A stretch of DNA of 59,119 nucleotides from Gemmatales bacterium (GTDB lineage: Bacteria; Planctomycetota; Planctomycetia; Gemmatales; HRBIN36). The position numbers and the translations under genes were made by a program. This document shows positions 37,583 through 46,007 of the stretch, piece after piece. Under the pieces are notes generated by a model. It was given only the letters and a program-made list of their open reading frames with translations, did no database searches and had not been told where the DNA came from. The stretch is from the NCBI GenBank assembly GCA_025055835.1, contig JANWWR010000006.1, positions 1-59,119 of the forward strand. Reading direction: 5' to 3'. Numbering within the stretch: the first letter of the stretch is position 1; every line of letters starts with the position of its first letter.

Positions 37583-40500
37583 TTACTTCGCCTCGCCGAC
37601 CGCTCCGGCCGCTTCCTTGCGATGGTAGTTCGGATAGGGAGGCCGCTTCGGCTGCGGAGGCGGATTCTTTTTGAGCAGTTCCAGAACCACCTCGACCGCC
37701 TTCTCCAACTGCGGATCACGGCCCTGTCGGACCAGATAGGGATCGTATTCGACCTCGATATCCGGGGCGACGCCGTGGTTTTCCACGTCCCATTCACCGT
37801 CCGGGCTGAAGAAAGCGAAGCTCGGGGCGGTCACCATGCCGCCGTCCATCAGCGGTGGATAGCCTGAAATGCCGACCAGGCCGCCCCAGGTCCGCTTGCC
37901 GATGAGCGGTCCGATGCCCGTCCGTCGGAAGTACCACGGCATGGCATCGCCGCCGGAACCGGCAAATTCGTTGACGATCATGACTTTCGGCCCGAAGATC
38001 GCACCGCCCGGCGTCGTGTAGATCTTGCCCGATCGAGCCGTCCAGTAGTTCAGAAGCGGGCGACGCAGCACCTCGATGATGTAATCCGCAGCCTTGCCGC
38101 CGCCGTTGAAGCGCTCGTCAATGACCGCCGCTTCTTTGTCCGTCTGGGCAAAAAAGTAGCGATTGAAATTCGTGTAGCCGCCCATGCCGGTGTCCGGCAG
38201 ATAGACGTAAGCCACCCGACCACCGGAAAGCTCGTCCACCTTGCGGCGATTGCTCTCGATCCAGGCCAGACTGCGCAAGGCCGTCTCCGATTCCACGGGG
38301 ACCACGGTCACTTGGCGGGAGTTGGTGCCGTCCGGCTGCGGACCGACTTTCAGGACCACTTGCTTATCCGCAGTGCCTTCGAAAGCCTTGTAGATGTTCT
38401 CAGCCGCTGTCAACTCCTTGCCGTTGACGGCGAGGATGTATTCGCCCTCCTTGACGTTGACGCCGGGCTGAGTCAGTGGAGCACGCAGTTGGGGATTCCA
38501 GTTTTCGCCCGTGTACACCTTCTTGACTCGGTAACGCCCCTGGTCGATCTCAAAATCGGCCCCAAGGAGACCGACCTTCACCCGCGTGACCTCCGGCAAG
38601 TCTCCTCCGCCGATGTAGGTGTGCCCCAGCACCAGATTGCCGAGCATTTCGTTGAACAGATAGTTGAGGTCGGCACGGTGCATGATGCTCTGGAGATACG
38701 GCTCGTAGCGTTTCTCGGCCTCGGCGAGGTTGAGGCCGTGGGCATTCGGATCGTAGAGGAAGTCCCGCTGGAGCCGCCAGACCTCACGGTACATCTGCCG
38801 CCATTCCGCCCTCGGATCAATGAACACTTCCATGCTGTCGAGCTTGAGCGCGCCCTCGCCGGGACGCACCGGGGCGGTCAAAGCCGTGAGATACCAGTTG
38901 TCACGCTGTCGGTAGAGGATCTTCTCGCCGTTTAGAGCGATGGCCGCTGCGGAGACGTTGTCCACGACCCGCTCTGCCTTCCGCGTCTTGAGATCGAACT
39001 TGAGAACCGTGATGTCACCCAGAGGCGGCTGACCGGGAGCGGGCGGGACTGGCAGCAAGGGCTGTTCGTAAATGATGAGCGTTCCCGCCTTGCCGACGTC
39101 GAGGCCGACGTAGTTCCGCTGCGGAAGCGGAAGGGCCAGAATGCGTTGGCCGATGTCTTCGAGGTCGATTCGCGTGCCGGCCTCTTTCTTCGCATCCTTC
39201 GGCTCGGTTTTCTCGCCCTCCGGCTTGGCTTGGGCGTTGACCGAAGCGGGAGTGGCCGGCGGGGTCGAAGGCTTGTCCTTTTCCTCGTCGCTTTCGGGAG
39301 CCAGAGGGGACTCAGCATCCTTGCTCAGCACGACCACATAGACCGCGGCGGTCACCGGCCGGTTAGTCGCGCTCATGTCGATGCCGTTCAGGGCCGGTCC
39401 GGCGTCCGTGCTGGCGAGGAAGTAAAGGTAGCTTCCCGATTTGTCGAAAACCGGCGTGGATGCGTGGCTCATCCCGTCGGTGATCTGATGCCGCTTTCCA
39501 GATTGCGTGTCGTACAGGAAGATGGCTCCGAGCCGATTGTCCAGGACGCGGGCATAAGCCAACCATCGGCTGTCCGGTGACCAAACGGGATCGTAGAAGG
39601 CCCCGTAGCCGAAATACGGCTGCACATCCACCTTGGTGGATTGTCCGCTGGCGAGGTCGATGAACCACAATTGCTGGCGATTGTCGCTGTAGGCAATGCG
39701 TTTGCTGTCCGGCGACCAGACGAGGTTGAAATAGAAATTCGGTGGTTCCCCCAGCGGGAGCTTGCGGGCCGGTTCCAATCCCCGAGCGTCCTTGATGTGC
39801 AGTTGGTACTCGCCGCCTTCGTCGGAGAAGTAGGCGACGCTCTTGCCGTCTGGCGACCAGGCTGGGCCGCGTTCCATCACGCCGGGAGTGTTCGTCAGAT
39901 TGCGGATGTCGCCTTTCTCCGCCGGCACGGTCAGAATTTCGCCCCGCGCTTCAAAGGCCACTCGGACGCCGTTGGGGGACAGCGACGCCGAGCGAATGCG
40001 TCGTGCCACCTTCACGTACCGAGGCCGCGTGTCCGGAAAATCCCCGCTCAGCGTGATCTCCAACTGCCGACTTCGGCCCGTCTTCGGATCGAAGATGTGC
40101 AGAGAGCCGAACTGCTCGTAGGCAATCGCATCCGGCCCGGCGCTGGCCCACAGCAGGTCGAGACCTTGATTCTCAATAGCCTGGCGGACCACTTTGGTTT
40201 CCGGGTCGTAGCAGAACAACGTGACCGGGCCGTTGCGGTCGGACAGAAACCACACCTTGTTGTCGAGCCACATCGGGCAGAAGTCGTTGGAATCGGTGCG
40301 CGGCACCTTTTCGATCCGGCTGTCGCTCAGTTCGGCGATCCAGATCGGCGAGGCAAGACCGCCCCGGTAGCGTTTCCAAGCGATGTAGTTGTTCGGCACG
40401 GAACGGCGATTCCAGAAGGGGACATAGGCCAGGCGGCGCCCGTCCGGGGAATAGGCTCCCTGTTCTCCCATCGGGAGCGGGAGTTCCACGGGCAGACCGC

Positions 40501-40945
40501 TGCCATCGGTCGAAACGGTGAACAGCCTGTTGTAGCGCGGCGAGTGGCTCGTTCGACCGGAGCGGAACAGAACCCGGGTGCCGTCCGGCGTCCAGCCGAC
40601 CGCCACATCCACGCCGGGATGATATGTCAGCCGACGTGGCTCGCCACCCGTGGCTGGGATGATGTACACGTCGTAGTTGCCGTCATACTCCGCTGTGAAG
40701 GCGATGTGCTTGCCATCCGGGGAAAAGAAGGGGTCGTACTCCAGACCCGCACCGCTGGTCAGTCGCTTGGCTTCGCCGCCTTCGCGAGAGACGACCCACA
40801 GATCGCCGGCATAAACGAAGGCGACCTGGGTGCGACTCAGCGTCGGCTTTTGCAGGAGATTCGGCTGAAACGGCTCCGCGGCAGCGAAGCCGACAATTTC
40901 CAGGGCAAGAAGCAGAATTCCGGAAATTCGGACACAGGCACGCAT
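37583..40945 (-). CDS. Tricorn protease homologue, exported
   Basis: A 1120-aa protein of tricorn layout: signal peptide (about 1-25), a WD/TolB-like beta-propeller (about 40-350, with DLWVVSREGGEAKRLT-type blades), a second propeller (about 350-560), and a charged linker (about 560-600). A PDZ domain (about 810-890) and an S41-like serine protease core follow, with S997 in NEFAGSGGDAMP and the downstream NGGG loop near INERF. The segment LVLGHTYIGG holds the conserved His. The ATG has GAGGA 8 nt upstream; the longest frame extends 16 codons further. It likely degrades peptides outside the cytoplasm. It is followed by the M24 peptidase. Confidence 0.9.
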   Translation of the reverse strand: MRACVRISGILLLALEIVGFAAAEPFQPNLLQKPTLSRTQVAFVYAGDLWVVSREGGEAKRLTSGAGLEYDPFFSPDGKHIAFTAEYDGNYDVYIIPATGGEPRRLTYHPGVDVAVGWTPDGTRVLFRSGRTSHSPRYNRLFTVSTDGSGLPVELPLPMGEQGAYSPDGRRLAYVPFWNRRSVPNNYIAWKRYRGGLASPIWIAELSDSRIEKVPRTDSNDFCPMWLDNKVWFLSDRNGPVTLFCYDPETKVVRQAIENQGLDLLWASAGPDAIAYEQFGSLHIFDPKTGRSRQLEITLSGDFPDTRPRYVKVARRIRSASLSPNGVRVAFEARGEILTVPAEKGDIRNLTNTPGVMERGPAWSPDGKSVAYFSDEGGEYQLHIKDARGLEPARKLPLGEPPNFYFNLVWSPDSKRIAYSDNRQQLWFIDLASGQSTKVDVQPYFGYGAFYDPVWSPDSRWLAYARVLDNRLGAIFLYDTQSGKRHQITDGMSHASTPVFDKSGSYLYFLASTDAGPALNGIDMSATNRPVTAAVYVVVLSKDAESPLAPESDEEKDKPSTPPATPASVNAQAKPEGEKTEPKDAKKEAGTRIDLEDIGQRILALPLPQRNYVGLDVGKAGTLIIYEQPLLPVPPAPGQPPLGDITVLKFDLKTRKAERVVDNVSAAAIALNGEKILYRQRDNWYLTALTAPVRPGEGALKLDSMEVFIDPRAEWRQMYREVWRLQRDFLYDPNAHGLNLAEAEKRYEPYLQSIMHRADLNYLFNEMLGNLVLGHTYIGGGDLPEVTRVKVGLLGADFEIDQGRYRVKKVYTGENWNPQLRAPLTQPGVNVKEGEYILAVNGKELTAAENIYKAFEGTADKQVVLKVGPQPDGTNSRQVTVVPVESETALRSLAWIESNRRKVDELSGGRVAYVYLPDTGMGGYTNFNRYFFAQTDKEAAVIDERFNGGGKAADYIIEVLRRPLLNYWTARSGKIYTTPGGAIFGPKVMIVNEFAGSGGDAMPWYFRRTGIGPLIGKRTWGGLVGISGYPPLMDGGMVTAPSFAFFSPDGEWDVENHGVAPDIEVEYDPYLVRQGRDPQLEKAVEVVLELLKKNPPPQPKRPPYPNYHRKEAAGAVGEAK

Positions 40946-41060
40946 GGTGTTGTTCCTCACGAGGAGCTTGGCTTTTGGATTATTACGTCGCATCCGCTGG
41001 GAAGGTCCGTTGTTATCTTGTCAGGAGGCAGGAAGATTGCAAGGGCAAGGGGCCGCGGCG

Positions 41061-42572
41061 TCAGGAGGCCGCGTCCAGTCGGCGACGCAGTTCGGCGGCG
41101 ACCCGTTGCGGATCCTCGGAGGCGCAGACGGCATGACCTACCGCGATGCGTCGCACGCCGCAGGCCAGGACCTGATCGACATTGTCCAACGTGATTCCGC
41201 CGATGGCGAAAGCGGGTATCGATGTGCTGGATGCCGCGCAGCGAACGTAGTCCAGCCCTGCGAAGGCGTCGAAGTTCTTGGTCTTGCTTGGAAACGTGGG
41301 ACCGACGCCGACGTAATCCGCCCCATCCAGAATGGCTTGCCGCAGCTGTTCGGGATTGTGCGTGCTGACGCCGACGAGCATTTCCGGGCCAACGATCCGC
41401 CGTACTTCCTTGATCGGCAGATCCTCCTGGCCCACATGAACGCCGTCGGCCTCGCAGAGCCGGGCCAGATCGGGCCGGTCGTTGACGATGAACAATGCCC
41501 CAGCTTGTCGAGTCCAGTCGCGAATCTGTCGGGCACGGGCCAGCCATTCCCGGTCCGGCAGATTCTTTTCCCGCAATTGGATGACCTGTGCTCCTCCGGC
41601 CAAGGCTTCCCGGACAGTCCATTCCATGGAACCGGCACAGGTCGCCACGCTGACGAGAACGTACAGGCGAACGTCAGCCAGGCGTTCTCGCGCTTCACGA
41701 CATGCCAGCAGGGCTTTTTCCAAGATATAGGCCCGATAGCGAAGCGCCTCCAAGGAGCGTCCGAGATTCGGATCGTGCAATTTGCCGTACTCTTCCAACG
41801 ACCGCAGCGATTCCTGGAGCCGCTTGCACGCGGCCTGCACCACGGCGGTCAGGGAAGTGCGACGCTCCTCCGAAGGCACGGTCAGTGTGGTGCCGACGTC
41901 GTGAAGCGTGTCGCGGGCGGCAAGGAGGATACGCACAGGCAAGACCGAGAGCGCCTCCGCCAGATCATGGCGAAGCGATTTCAGTTCGCCGCTCAAGAAG
42001 GCGTCGTCGAGGACGAAACGGCAATAGTCTTCCAGAGTTCTTAAGGCTTCCCTGGCCCGATTGGCGTTGGCGTCCAGGATGCGGGCTGAGTCCACTTGCT
42101 CCGTCGGCTCGAGCAGCGCAAGGGGTTCTTCGAGGCGAAGCGGTTCGGGTCGCAATTGTGCTTCGATGCGGCTGAGGCTCAGCCCCGCGGTTTCCAGTCG
42201 AGTTCGCAAAGAAGCGTCTTCGCGGAGGACGGCCAGGAAAAGATGTTCCGTGGCGACAACGCTTTCGCCGCATAGTTCCCGAGCGACACGTCGGGCGGCA
42301 AATGCCAAAGTGGCCGCGGCACCTCGGCCGGTCGGCGGGGGAAGGTCGCTGGGCACCGCGCCAATGTCTGCCAGGGACAGGCCGGCCAGGCGAGTGACGT
42401 GCCCCGGTTCCAAGCCCTGTTCCCGAATCAAGCCGGCGGGCCTACCCTCTTCTTCCAGCAGCAAGGCTGCGAGGACGTGGCGAGCTTCCGCTTCGCTCAG
42501 CCCCTGACCACGGGCTAGATGCTCGGCCGCTGCCAAGGCTCGGGCGACTGCCAAGGTCATCTCAGGAAGCAT
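41061..42572 (-). CDS. thiE: Clp_N - ThiD2 - thiamine-phosphate synthase (ThiE) fusion
   Basis: A 503-aa fusion. Residues about 1-140 form a double Clp-N (ClpA/ClpC N-terminal) repeat, best seen in ARRVARELCGESVVATEHLF and LAVLRED. Residues about 160-290 match the ThiD2 domain found before ThiE (DSARILDANANRAREALRTL; KRLQESLRSLEEYGKL). Residues about 302-500 are ThiE: QLREKNLPDREW, IVNDRPDLA, GVHVGQEDLP, YVGVGPTFPSKTK and FAIGGI. ThiE joins HMP-PP and thiazole phosphate to thiamine monophosphate. The continuous frame and the GGAGG 6 nt before the ATG show one gene. Overlap of 11 nt with the DUF1802 gene upstream implies coupling. ThiD2-ThiE is known; the added Clp_N part is unusual to me. Confidence 0.85.
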   Translation of the reverse strand: MLPEMTLAVARALAAAEHLARGQGLSEAEARHVLAALLLEEEGRPAGLIREQGLEPGHVTRLAGLSLADIGAVPSDLPPPTGRGAAATLAFAARRVARELCGESVVATEHLFLAVLREDASLRTRLETAGLSLSRIEAQLRPEPLRLEEPLALLEPTEQVDSARILDANANRAREALRTLEDYCRFVLDDAFLSGELKSLRHDLAEALSVLPVRILLAARDTLHDVGTTLTVPSEERRTSLTAVVQAACKRLQESLRSLEEYGKLHDPNLGRSLEALRYRAYILEKALLACREARERLADVRLYVLVSVATCAGSMEWTVREALAGGAQVIQLREKNLPDREWLARARQIRDWTRQAGALFIVNDRPDLARLCEADGVHVGQEDLPIKEVRRIVGPEMLVGVSTHNPEQLRQAILDGADYVGVGPTFPSKTKNFDAFAGLDYVRCAASSTSIPAFAIGGITLDNVDQVLACGVRRIAVGHAVCASEDPQRVAAELRRRLDAAS

Positions 42573-43137
42573 GGCCGACCTCCCGGCCCAGGGCGGACTC
42601 GATCTGCCGAAGGCGCAGGGCGAATTCCGCGTCGTTCAGGACGGGTCGAGCTTCGGCATCGGAAAGATCGCTGGCGAGTTGGACCCAGCTGCGACAACCT
42701 GCATACTCGGGAAGATCGGGAATGCAGACCGCCTCCGGCACGGCGTACACCCGCAGCACCAGCAGATGAAGGCCCGGCTGGCGATAATGGAAGCGCTGAC
42801 GGATCGTGGCTTCGGTCCAGAAATGGCACGGGGCCAGTCGCAACACAGTCTGTTCGTCGTCGAGCCACTGGGAATGCACGATCTCTGCCAACAGTTGAAT
42901 CGGTACGTTGCCATCGTCGCGCCGTTCCCGTCGGACCAGATCCAAGACGGGTTGCGCAGCGGGAACGACGCCCTGTTCCTGCTGGTGCAGCCAGGTCGGA
43001 AATAGCCAGAAACGCTGCGGACCGGAAGCCAGACCCTCGGGTTGATCGGCTAATCCGCCTTTGCGGAGCAGAAGTGTCTGCCAGCCTCGCTCCAGCAGCC
43101 GACAGATAACCGCCCATTCTTTGAGAGCCTGACGCAT
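42562..43137 (-). CDS. DUF1802 family protein
   Basis: A 191-aa protein starting MRQALKEWAVICRLLERGWQ, the DUF1802 N-terminal signature, with conserved LLLRKGGL and a central FWLFPTWLHQQ. DUF1802 is an uncharacterised, mainly bacterial family, and nothing here reveals catalysis. I use the ATG at 43137 since homologues begin there; a GTG at 43161 extends it by eight residues. Neither start has a strong ribosome site. It overlaps the thiamine fusion gene by 11 nt and follows ruvC by about 85 nt, so it may share the cysS-ruvC transcript. Confidence 0.8.
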   Translation of the reverse strand: MRQALKEWAVICRLLERGWQTLLLRKGGLADQPEGLASGPQRFWLFPTWLHQQEQGVVPAAQPVLDLVRRERRDDGNVPIQLLAEIVHSQWLDDEQTVLRLAPCHFWTEATIRQRFHYRQPGLHLLVLRVYAVPEAVCIPDLPEYAGCRSWVQLASDLSDAEARPVLNDAEFALRLRQIESALGREVGHAS

Positions 43138-43222
43138 GGTCCAGTCCGAAAGGCAAATCACTGAATAGCCCCACGGTCAATTTAGGAAGCCTTTGGCCGT
43201 GTTGGAAACTGGCCAGGAGGGA

Positions 43223-43891
43223 TCATGACGCCTTACGCAGGCAAAGGTGATAATGGCACAGGGCGGCGGCGAGAGCGTCGGCCACGTCTGGCGGATCGGG
43301 TAGATAACCGAGGCCTAGTTCCTGGACCATCGTCCTCTGGATTTCGTCCTTTTTCGCCCGACCGCTGCCCGCGATTACCTTTTTAATCTGCGTCGCTGTG
43401 TAACTGAGACAGGGCACCTCGCGTCGAGCTGCGGCAAGGAGAAGCACTCCCCGGGCATGAGCCATCAGGACGGCTGTTCGGGGATGGGCGTAGTGAGCAA
43501 ACAGCTCTTCGACGACAAGGATGGTTGGCTGAAACTGTTGCATCACTTCGTCCAGGCCATCGTGTAAAGAACGGAGCCGATCAGGGAGGGTTCTGCCTGC
43601 GGAGCGAAGGATGCCGGCTTCGAGGAGGGAGGGAATTGGAGGGGTGAGGGCGTCTGCTTGATTGACCGGAAGGCTAACGCCTTCCGCTCGCCTTACCGGA
43701 AGGCTGACGCCTTCCGCTCGCCTTGCCAGAAGGCTAACGCCTTCCGCTCGCTTTACCGGAAGGCTAACGCCTTCCGCTCGCGGGGAGCATTCGAGAATGG
43801 CGTAGCCGGTGATGTGCAGGCCGGGGTCGAGTCCCAGAATCCGCACCGGTTCAACGTCTGAAAGTCCGTTTTTCAGCTTCCCATCCGCCAC
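43223..43891 (-). CDS. ruvC: Holliday junction resolvase RuvC with in-frame repeat insertion
   Basis: A 222-aa RuvC, versus about 165-175 normally. Catalytic residues are all present: D22 in LGLDPGLHITGY, E128 in LVVEELF, D202 and D205 in PDVADALAAALCH. The extra length lies between the first strand and the second (residues 34-90), where four tandem 10-residue copies of RAEGVSLPVK-type sequence occur, encoded by 30-bp palindromic units. The start is GTG, with CAGGAGGG (43897-43904) 5 nt upstream; a GTG at 43846 would remove the leader but lacks a ribosome site. It overlaps cysS by 19 nt. The insertion falls in a hairpin loop in RuvC, so activity may survive. Confidence 0.92.
   Translation of the reverse strand: MADGKLKNGLSDVEPVRILGLDPGLHITGYAILECSPRAEGVSLPVKRAEGVSLLARRAEGVSLPVRRAEGVSLPVNQADALTPPIPSLLEAGILRSAGRTLPDRLRSLHDGLDEVMQQFQPTILVVEELFAHYAHPRTAVLMAHARGVLLLAAARREVPCLSYTATQIKKVIAGSGRAKKDEIQRTMVQELGLGYLPDPPDVADALAAALCHYHLCLRKAS
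43661..43780. repeat. Four tandem 30-bp palindromic units inside ruvC
   Basis: Units occupy 43661-43690, 43691-43720, 43721-43750 and 43751-43780. Each contains CGGAAGGC-GTTA-GCCTTCCG, an 8-bp inverted repeat with a 4-nt loop, and copies differ by only a few bases (unit 43691 has GTCA in the loop; unit 43721 has CTGG at the right). The 30-nt period equals ten codons, so the reading frame is kept. The palindromic form resembles REP elements. Units are adjacent with no unique spacer, so it is not a CRISPR. Confidence 0.95.
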
Positions 43892-45390
43892 GTCGTCCCT
43901 CCTGGACGATCCTCCAAGGTGATGCCCAACTCCGCCATGCGTTGCCGGATCATGTCGGCCATCGCGAAGTTCTTGGCCTTGCGGCACTCATTCCGCAGGT
44001 CGATCAGCAACTGGATCAGCGAACCTGCAAGCTTGTCATCGGCAGCTTCCTTGCGGGGTGGCGGTTCCTGGAACAGGCCGAGAATCTGGCTGAGTTCACG
44101 GAGAACGATCACGGCCCGACGGAACTCGGCGACTCTGCTCGGCTCCGCGGCGATTTCCAGCTTCTCTTGATCGGCGAAGCGATTGATGGCGGTCAGCAGT
44201 TCGTACAGCGCCCCAAGTGCCCCGGCCGTGTTGAAATCGTCGTCCATGCACTCCAGGAACCGCTCCCGCAGCCCGGCCACCTCGGTCAGGAACGGTCCTT
44301 GGGCGGCGAACTCGGCCCGTCGCTTCGGAGCCTCCAACTGGTAGAACGATTCACCCGTGATCCGCTGGAACCGCTCGAAAAAGCGGTAAAAGCCGTCCAG
44401 ACCACGTCGCAGTTCGACGAGCCGATCCTCGCTGTATTCGATGGGGCTGCGGTAATGCGTACTCAGAAGCAAAAGCCGCAGCGTCTCCGGCGAGTGCTTC
44501 TCGAACACCTTGCTGACGACGATCTCATTGCCGAGGCTCTTGGACATCTTCTCCAATTCCCCGGCGGCGTTGGGATCGTCCTTGATCTTGCGGCTCTGCG
44601 AGCGGATCTTCATCAGGCCGTTGTGCAGCCAATAGCGGACGAACGGTTTGCCGGTGTACGACTCGGACTGGGCCAGTTCGTTTTCGTGATGAGGAAACTG
44701 GAGATCAAGCCCGCCGCCGTGGATGTCCAGCGTCTCGCCGAGGAGCTTCATGGTCATGGCGGAGCATTCGATGTGCCAGCCGGGCCGCCCCGGTCCCCAC
44801 GGGCTGTCCCAGGACGGCTCGCCGGGCTTGGCCCGCTTCCACAGGGCGAAGTCGCCCTTGAACCGCTTGCGGGCTGCCCCTTCGACGTCCTCCCCCTGCT
44901 CCATCTCCTCGATGCGGCGATTGCACAGCTTCCCGTAGTCTGGGTCCTTGGTCACGTCGAAATAGACATCGCCCTCGGCGACATAGGCGAAACCCTTATC
45001 GATGAGCCCCTGAATGATCCGAATGATGTCGGGAATGTGTTCCGTGGCTCGGGGAAAGTAGTCGATGCTGGTCACGCCGAGCTTTTTGAGGTTTTCTTTG
45101 TAATCGGCCTCGACTTCCCGGGCGATTTCCTGCCAGGTTCGGTTCTGCTTGCGTGCTTCGTTGATGATTTTGTCGTCGATGTCGGTGATGTTGACCACGA
45201 AGGTAACCTGGTAGCCAAGATACGTCAGATAGCGCTTGATCGTGTCGAAGATTACCGGGCCGACCATGTGACCGACGTGGCTCGGCTTGTACACCGTCGG
45301 TCCGCAGACGTACATGCCGACCTTGCCGGGAACGACCGGCTGGAAGACTTCCTTCTGACGGGTCAGGGTGTTGGAGACGCGTAGAGTCAT
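43873..45390 (-). CDS. cysS: Cysteinyl-tRNA synthetase
   Basis: A 505-aa class I synthetase charging tRNA-Cys. The HIGH-type motif is PSHVGH in CGPTVYKPSHVGHMVG, the zinc ligands include the first Cys, HIECSAM and HHENE, and the signature EKMSKSLGNEI is intact. The C-terminal DALR-like helical region is complete. The ATG at 45390 overlaps the ispF stop by 4 nt (ATGA), which decides this start over a longer open frame to 45453. It overlaps ruvC by 19 nt at the other end. The ispF-cysS pairing is seen in many bacteria. Confidence 0.96.
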   Translation of the reverse strand: MTLRVSNTLTRQKEVFQPVVPGKVGMYVCGPTVYKPSHVGHMVGPVIFDTIKRYLTYLGYQVTFVVNITDIDDKIINEARKQNRTWQEIAREVEADYKENLKKLGVTSIDYFPRATEHIPDIIRIIQGLIDKGFAYVAEGDVYFDVTKDPDYGKLCNRRIEEMEQGEDVEGAARKRFKGDFALWKRAKPGEPSWDSPWGPGRPGWHIECSAMTMKLLGETLDIHGGGLDLQFPHHENELAQSESYTGKPFVRYWLHNGLMKIRSQSRKIKDDPNAAGELEKMSKSLGNEIVVSKVFEKHSPETLRLLLLSTHYRSPIEYSEDRLVELRRGLDGFYRFFERFQRITGESFYQLEAPKRRAEFAAQGPFLTEVAGLRERFLECMDDDFNTAGALGALYELLTAINRFADQEKLEIAAEPSRVAEFRRAVIVLRELSQILGLFQEPPPRKEAADDKLAGSLIQLLIDLRNECRKAKNFAMADMIRQRMAELGITLEDRPGGTTWRMGS

Positions 45391-45905
45391 AGGCTTTTCC
45401 CGCTTGGCGGGGCTGCATGGTTCCGAGGAGCGATCAGGACGACGGCCTGACAAGCAATGGCTTCCTTGCGGCCAATATGGCCGACGCTCTCCCCGGTCTT
45501 CGCCTTCACGTTGACCGCTTCGGGGGGCAGTCCGAGCAGTCCGGCCAGGTTGTGCCGCATCCGGTCCTTGATCGGCCCCAGCTTGGGTTCCTCGGCGAAG
45601 ATGATGACATCGAGATTGACCGGGCGGAAGCCCAGTTTTTCGAGCCGGTCCAAAGTGGAGCGAACGAAGAGGGAGGACTCGGCGTCCCGCCAGCGTGGAT
45701 CGGTATCGGGAAAGGCATCGCCGATGTCGCCCAGCCCGGCAGCCCCCAGCAGGGCATCGGTGACGGCGTGCAGCACGACGTCGGCGTCGCTATGGCCGGA
45801 CAGGCCGCGGTCGTGCTCGATCCGTACTCCGGCCAGGATCAGCGGCCGACCAGCCACCAACCGATGGGTGTCATGCCCGATGCCTACGCGGATTCCCGGT
45901 TCCAC
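45387..45905 (-). CDS. ispF: 2-C-methyl-D-erythritol 2,4-cyclodiphosphate synthase
   Basis: A 172-aa IspF of the MEP isoprenoid pathway. Metal ligands and motifs are GIGHDTHRL, HSDADVVLHAVTDALLGAAG, and GDIGDAFPDTDP, plus KAKTGESVGHIGRKEAI at the C-terminus. The first codon is GTG; GAGG lies 6 nt upstream. The C-terminus has a short Pro/Ser extension. ispD is not adjacent. It is divergent from the MoxR operon at 46008, with 102 nt between. Confidence 0.95.
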   Translation of the reverse strand: MEPGIRVGIGHDTHRLVAGRPLILAGVRIEHDRGLSGHSDADVVLHAVTDALLGAAGLGDIGDAFPDTDPRWRDAESSLFVRSTLDRLEKLGFRPVNLDVIIFAEEPKLGPIKDRMRHNLAGLLGLPPEAVNVKAKTGESVGHIGRKEAIACQAVVLIAPRNHAAPPSGKSL

Positions 45906-46007
45906 CGTCTGCCTCGCCGTCGCTTCCAGATCGCTTTGCCGCTCCTATTGTAAGATAATGGAACGCAATCAGGAGAAAACCGACTAACGACCATTCAGGA
46001 GCCGTGC

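Noticed and set aside
43661..43780. CRISPR array
   Set aside because: Four 30-bp units abut with no unique spacers, are in frame within ruvC, and have no cas genes nearby.
43223..43891. ruvC pseudogene caused by the repeat insertion
   Set aside because: The frame is kept throughout and all catalytic residues are present.
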